Shown: piece by piece, positions 61,204 through 64,000 of the stretch
How the letters are laid out: the number at the start of each line of letters is the position of its first letter
How positions within the stretch are numbered: position 1 is the stretch's first letter
From: Brevibacillus panacihumi
GTDB lineage: Bacteria; Bacillota; Bacilli; Brevibacillales; Brevibacillaceae
Length of the DNA stretch: 64,000 nucleotides
Assembly: GCF_003710985.1 (NCBI RefSeq)
Contig: NZ_RHHT01000005.1
Coordinates: 1 to 64,000, forward strand
Direction: 5' to 3'
Made by a program: the position numbers and the translations under genes
The notes under the pieces: model-generated
What the model was told of the DNA's origin: nothing
Databases searched by the model: none
The model's input: only the letters and a program-made list of their open reading frames with translations

Positions 61204-61914
61204 ATGAAAGATAAGGCGCAGTTTGTTCACTCCGTCTTTGAAAGCATTGCGGACGATTACGACAAAATGAACAACGTCATCAGTTTCGGCAGCCATGTAG
61301 CCTGGCGAAACTATACCATGAAGCAAATGAATATTCAGCCTGGTCAAACAGCTTTGGATGTTGCTTGCGGCACATGCGACTGGACCATTGCGCTGGCACA
61401 GGCAGTAGGTCCGACAGGCCGGGTAGTGGGCCTGGACTTTAGCCAGAACATGCTGGATGTCGGAGCTTACAAGGTGTCAAAACACAAGCAGGACCAGGTC
61501 GTTTCGCTCGTAAATGCCGATGCGATGAATCTGCCTTACGAGGATAATACCTTTGACTTTGTGACGATTGGCTTTGCCCTTCGCAATGTGCCTGATGTGC
61601 AGACAGTGCTGAAGGAAATGACCAGAGTGGTCAAGCCAGGAGGGAAAGTGGTTTCACTCGAAGTTTCCAAACCTCCTTTCAAGCCCTATCGCCAGCTGTT
61701 CTACCTTTATTTTTACCACATATTGCCATTCGTCGCCAAATTGACTGTAAACAAGTACGAGCAGTACGCTTGGCTGCCGCAATCATTGACGAATTTTCCG
61801 GACAGTCGCGAACTGGCGGGAATGTTCCAAAAGGCAGGGCTCGACCCTGTTCAAATCAAGCTGTTCATGGGAGGCGTAGCAGCCTTGCATATGGGGACAA
61901 AACCAACACCTTGA
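61204..61914 (+). CDS. menG: Demethylmenaquinone methyltransferase
   Basis: SAM-dependent UbiE/MenG enzyme of 236 residues, last step of menaquinone synthesis. SAM motif DVACGTCDWTIAL near residue 52; FALRNVPD near 123. TTG 61189 is a possible earlier start, but ATG 61204 gives the family N-terminus KDKAQFVHSVF. Second gene of the cluster. Confidence 0.93.
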   Translation: MKDKAQFVHSVFESIADDYDKMNNVISFGSHVAWRNYTMKQMNIQPGQTALDVACGTCDWTIALAQAVGPTGRVVGLDFSQNMLDVGAYKVSKHKQDQVVSLVNADAMNLPYEDNTFDFVTIGFALRNVPDVQTVLKEMTRVVKPGGKVVSLEVSKPPFKPYRQLFYLYFYHILPFVAKLTVNKYEQYAWLPQSLTNFPDSRELAGMFQKAGLDPVQIKLFMGGVAALHMGTKPTP

Positions 61915-61991
61915 CCAAAGGGGATTTTGCCTGTCATGCAGCCAAGGCTCGGTATAGCCAAGTTTTCTAATGGGAATAGGAAGTGTATCGC

Positions 61992-62861
61992 ATGGCTCTT
62001 CGCAAGTTGAAAATCATATTGGAAATGATAAAATTTGAACACTCGATCTTTGCATTGCCCTTCGCGTTTATGGGAGCGGTACTGGGCAGCATTGTAGTAG
62101 AAGGCACCTGGCCTACCTGGATGGAGATTTTTTGGGTGACGGTAGCCATGGTAGGGGCCCGCAGCGCAGCGATGTCGCTCAACCGGTTGATTGACCGTTT
62201 CATCGATGCCAAAAATCCGCGTACGGAGACACGTGCGATTCCAGCCGGATTGATTTCTGTGATAGAAGTTCTTGTCTTTATCGTCGTTTCTTTCCTGGTG
62301 TTGTTTATCGCAGCATTCCAGTTAAACGATTTGGCAGTGAAGCTTCTGCCATTGGCGGTATTTGTTCTCGTGCTGTACTCTTATACGAAGCGCTTTACCT
62401 GGCTTTGTCACTTTGTTCTCGGGGTCGCCATCGGCTTCGGTCCGTTGGGCGGCTGGGTGGCTACGACTGGTCAGGTTGATATAACAGGACTCTTGCTGTT
62501 TGCTTCCGTCATGTTCTGGACGGCTGGCTTTGATATTATCTACGCTTGCCAGGATGCGGATTTCGACCGCAAAGAAGGCTTGTACTCCATGCCTAGCCGC
62601 TTCGGGGTTGCCAATGCGCTGCTCGTGGCGAGAATGTGCCATGTCCTTACATTTGTCGGGCTGGTTTCACTTTATGCCATGGCGGATCTGTCGTTCTGGT
62701 TCCTGATTGGGGTGCTGATTTCCGGAGCGATTCTGATCTATGAGCACAGCTTGGTCAAGCCTACAGACCTCTCGAAAGTGGATGTTGCATTCTTCAATAT
62801 GAATGGGATTTTGAGTGTTGTCATGTTTGTTTTTACCATGATTGATTTGGTGATCACATGA
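61992..62861 (+). CDS. UbiA family prenyltransferase (MqnP-like)
   Basis: Integral membrane prenyltransferase of 289 residues with about eight segments. First Asp-rich motif NRLIDRFIDAKNPRT and second DADFDRKEG bind prenyl diphosphate through magnesium. The motifs are of the 4-hydroxybenzoate/MqnP type rather than MenA type, pointing to an aromatic acid acceptor. ATG 61992 follows AGGAAG. Its stop overlaps ubiX (ATGA), so the two are coupled. Confidence 0.87.
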   Translation: MALRKLKIILEMIKFEHSIFALPFAFMGAVLGSIVVEGTWPTWMEIFWVTVAMVGARSAAMSLNRLIDRFIDAKNPRTETRAIPAGLISVIEVLVFIVVSFLVLFIAAFQLNDLAVKLLPLAVFVLVLYSYTKRFTWLCHFVLGVAIGFGPLGGWVATTGQVDITGLLLFASVMFWTAGFDIIYACQDADFDRKEGLYSMPSRFGVANALLVARMCHVLTFVGLVSLYAMADLSFWFLIGVLISGAILIYEHSLVKPTDLSKVDVAFFNMNGILSVVMFVFTMIDLVIT

Positions 62862-63454
62862 CTCAACAAAAATGGGCTGTCGGAATTACAGGAGCAAGCG
62901 GCGCCATCTACGGCGTTCGTCTGGTTCAGGAGCTGCTGAGGGCAGGACATCTCGTTCATTTGATGATCACGGAAGCAGGCTGGCAGGTTTTTCGCGACGA
63001 ATTGGACTGGGATACGCAGGATCGGGAGGCCCTGCTGCAGGAAAAGCTGCAGCAGGATTTTCCCGGTGTGCTTCAGTACTGGGGATTGCGTGATTTTCGA
63101 TGTCCTGCCGCGAGCGGTTCCTACCGCTGTGACGGGATGATCGTGGTTCCCTGCTCGATGGGGACGGTATCTGGATTGGCACAAGGCGCCTCCGGCAATT
63201 TGCTGGAACGGGTCGCTGACGTGATGTTGAAGGAAGGGCGCCGACTTGTCATCGTGCCCCGCGAGACGCCGCTCAATGCCATTCACCTGGAGAATATGCT
63301 CAAGCTTTCTCGTCTGGGGGTAAAAATACTTCCAGCGATGCCCGGATATTATCAGAAGCCGCAAACGATGGATGATCTGATCAACTTTGTTGTGGGCAAA
63401 GCTTTGGATGCGCTGGATGTTCCCCATGCGCTGTTTCGCCGCTGGGGAGAGTAG
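62858..63454 (+). CDS. ubiX: Flavin prenyltransferase UbiX
   Basis: Enzyme of 198 residues that prenylates FMN to make the cofactor of UbiD-type decarboxylases. GITGASGAIYG at 9-19, PCSMGTVSGLAQG near 100 and VPRETPL near 130 are all conserved. Coupled to the UbiA gene. No UbiD partner in the window. Confidence 0.92.
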   Translation: MTQQKWAVGITGASGAIYGVRLVQELLRAGHLVHLMITEAGWQVFRDELDWDTQDREALLQEKLQQDFPGVLQYWGLRDFRCPAASGSYRCDGMIVVPCSMGTVSGLAQGASGNLLERVADVMLKEGRRLVIVPRETPLNAIHLENMLKLSRLGVKILPAMPGYYQKPQTMDDLINFVVGKALDALDVPHALFRRWGE

Positions 63455-63583
63455 GTCCGAAGCTTCTATACCAAGGAATACGCGCCACAGGGCATCCCCG
63501 TTACAGGGGAGCAGGACTTTCTAGAGAGCGGGACTCTGCAGGCGACACCGATCAATACTACGTCGATGAAATAGGTGGGACGG

Positions 63584-64000
63584 ATGAACCTTGTCGAAAT
63601 TTACTTCAAGATGAAAAAGGACGTCCAGTACATTGAGGATGAACTGGAAAAGTCCATCGACACCGAAGTGCGGGAGCTATACCAGTCCTCTACGCATTTG
63701 CTGAAGGCCGGAGGGAAGCGGATTCGTCCGGTTTTTGTTCTGCTCGGCGGCAAATGGGGAAATTACGATATCAAAAAGCTCAAGCACGTCGCAGTACCGC
63801 TAGAGTTGATTCACATGGCGACATTGGTTCACGACGATGTGATTGATGATGCGGACAAAAGACGCGGACGGGAAACAGTCCGCACCAAATGGGACAACAA
63901 GGTCGCCATGTATGCAGGGGATTATATACTCGCGCGTGCCTTGGCTATCGCAGCACAACTACCGATCCCTCAATTGCATCGAATTCTTGCACACGCCATG
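63584..64000 (+). CDS. hepT: Heptaprenyl diphosphate synthase component 2, partial
   Basis: Catalytic subunit (GerCC) of heptaprenyl diphosphate synthase; the first 139 residues are present and the window cuts the gene. GGKRIRP and the first aspartate-rich motif DDVIDDADKRRG are intact. ATG 63584 follows ATAGGTGGG. Separated from ubiX by 129 bases. Confidence 0.93.
   Translation, partial: MNLVEIYFKMKKDVQYIEDELEKSIDTEVRELYQSSTHLLKAGGKRIRPVFVLLGGKWGNYDIKKLKHVAVPLELIHMATLVHDDVIDDADKRRGRETVRTKWDNKVAMYAGDYILARALAIAAQLPIPQLHRILAHAM

Overview
The window looks like a chromosome segment of a spore-forming, low-to-mid G+C Gram-positive bacterium of the Paenibacillaceae. Brevibacillus is my best guess, from memory of gene order and protein wording; no search was run. 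The evidence is a near-complete set of forespore and mother-cell sporulation genes, Bacillus-type neighbourhoods (spoIIA-spoVA, scpAB-dacB-spmAB, resABCDE, ypbB-recQ, cmk-plsC-rpsA-fni-der-plsY-gpsA, spoIVA-hbs-folE, hepS-menG-hepT), a T-box leader and strong purine-rich ribosome binding sites. There is no prophage, insertion sequence, CRISPR array or resistance island.

Layout. 1-8670: dacF, the spoIIAA-spoIIAB-sigF operon and the seven-gene spoVA operon, with visible sigma-F, sigma-H and sigma-G type promoters. 8.8-16.1 kb: lysA, ppiB, a site-2 protease, scpAB, dacB-spmA-spmB and rluB. 16.2-23.4 kb: cytochrome c maturation genes resABC, the resDE two-component system and a HAD protein. 23.4-28.2 kb, minus strand: two small genes, serA under a serine-type T-box, a 4Fe-4S ferredoxin and a coiled-coil membrane protein. 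28.3-33.1 kb: ypbB-recQ-CPBP protease-LysM protein, then a MecA-family adaptor. 33.1-37.5 kb: PIG-L deacetylase, glutamate dehydrogenase, DUF817 membrane protein and asparaginase. 37.6-41.5 kb: prsW, a small Cys-pair protein, sleB-ypeB, a PilZ protein and ypfB. 41.7-50.7 kb: nucleotide, lipid, translation and isoprenoid housekeeping genes with embedded sporulation-type genes (yphA, YIEGIA gene, spoVIF). 50.8-56.0 kb: an unknown minus-strand gene, two tandem 2Fe-2S ferredoxins, a lipoprotein, spoIVA, hbs and folE. 56.1-64.0 kb: a secreted repeat protein, tRNA-Pro(GGG), a lytic transglycosylase, TRAP (mtrB), and a menaquinone/polyprenyl cluster hepS-menG-ubiA-ubiX-hepT; hepT is cut by the window end.

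Functionally the window ties spore formation (sigma-F control, DPA channel, cortex modification and lysis, coat base SpoIVA) to envelope lipids, respiration (Res system, menaquinone) and amino-acid supply (LysA, SerA, GudB, AnsA). No large undescribed system is obvious. The most novel-looking items are a palindromic interspersed repeat (one complete copy at 3173-3395, one partial copy at the window start) lying next to two forespore promoters, the pair of small 2Fe-2S ferredoxins, the UbiA/UbiX pair inside the gerC-type cluster, and several regulatory palindromes and leaders.
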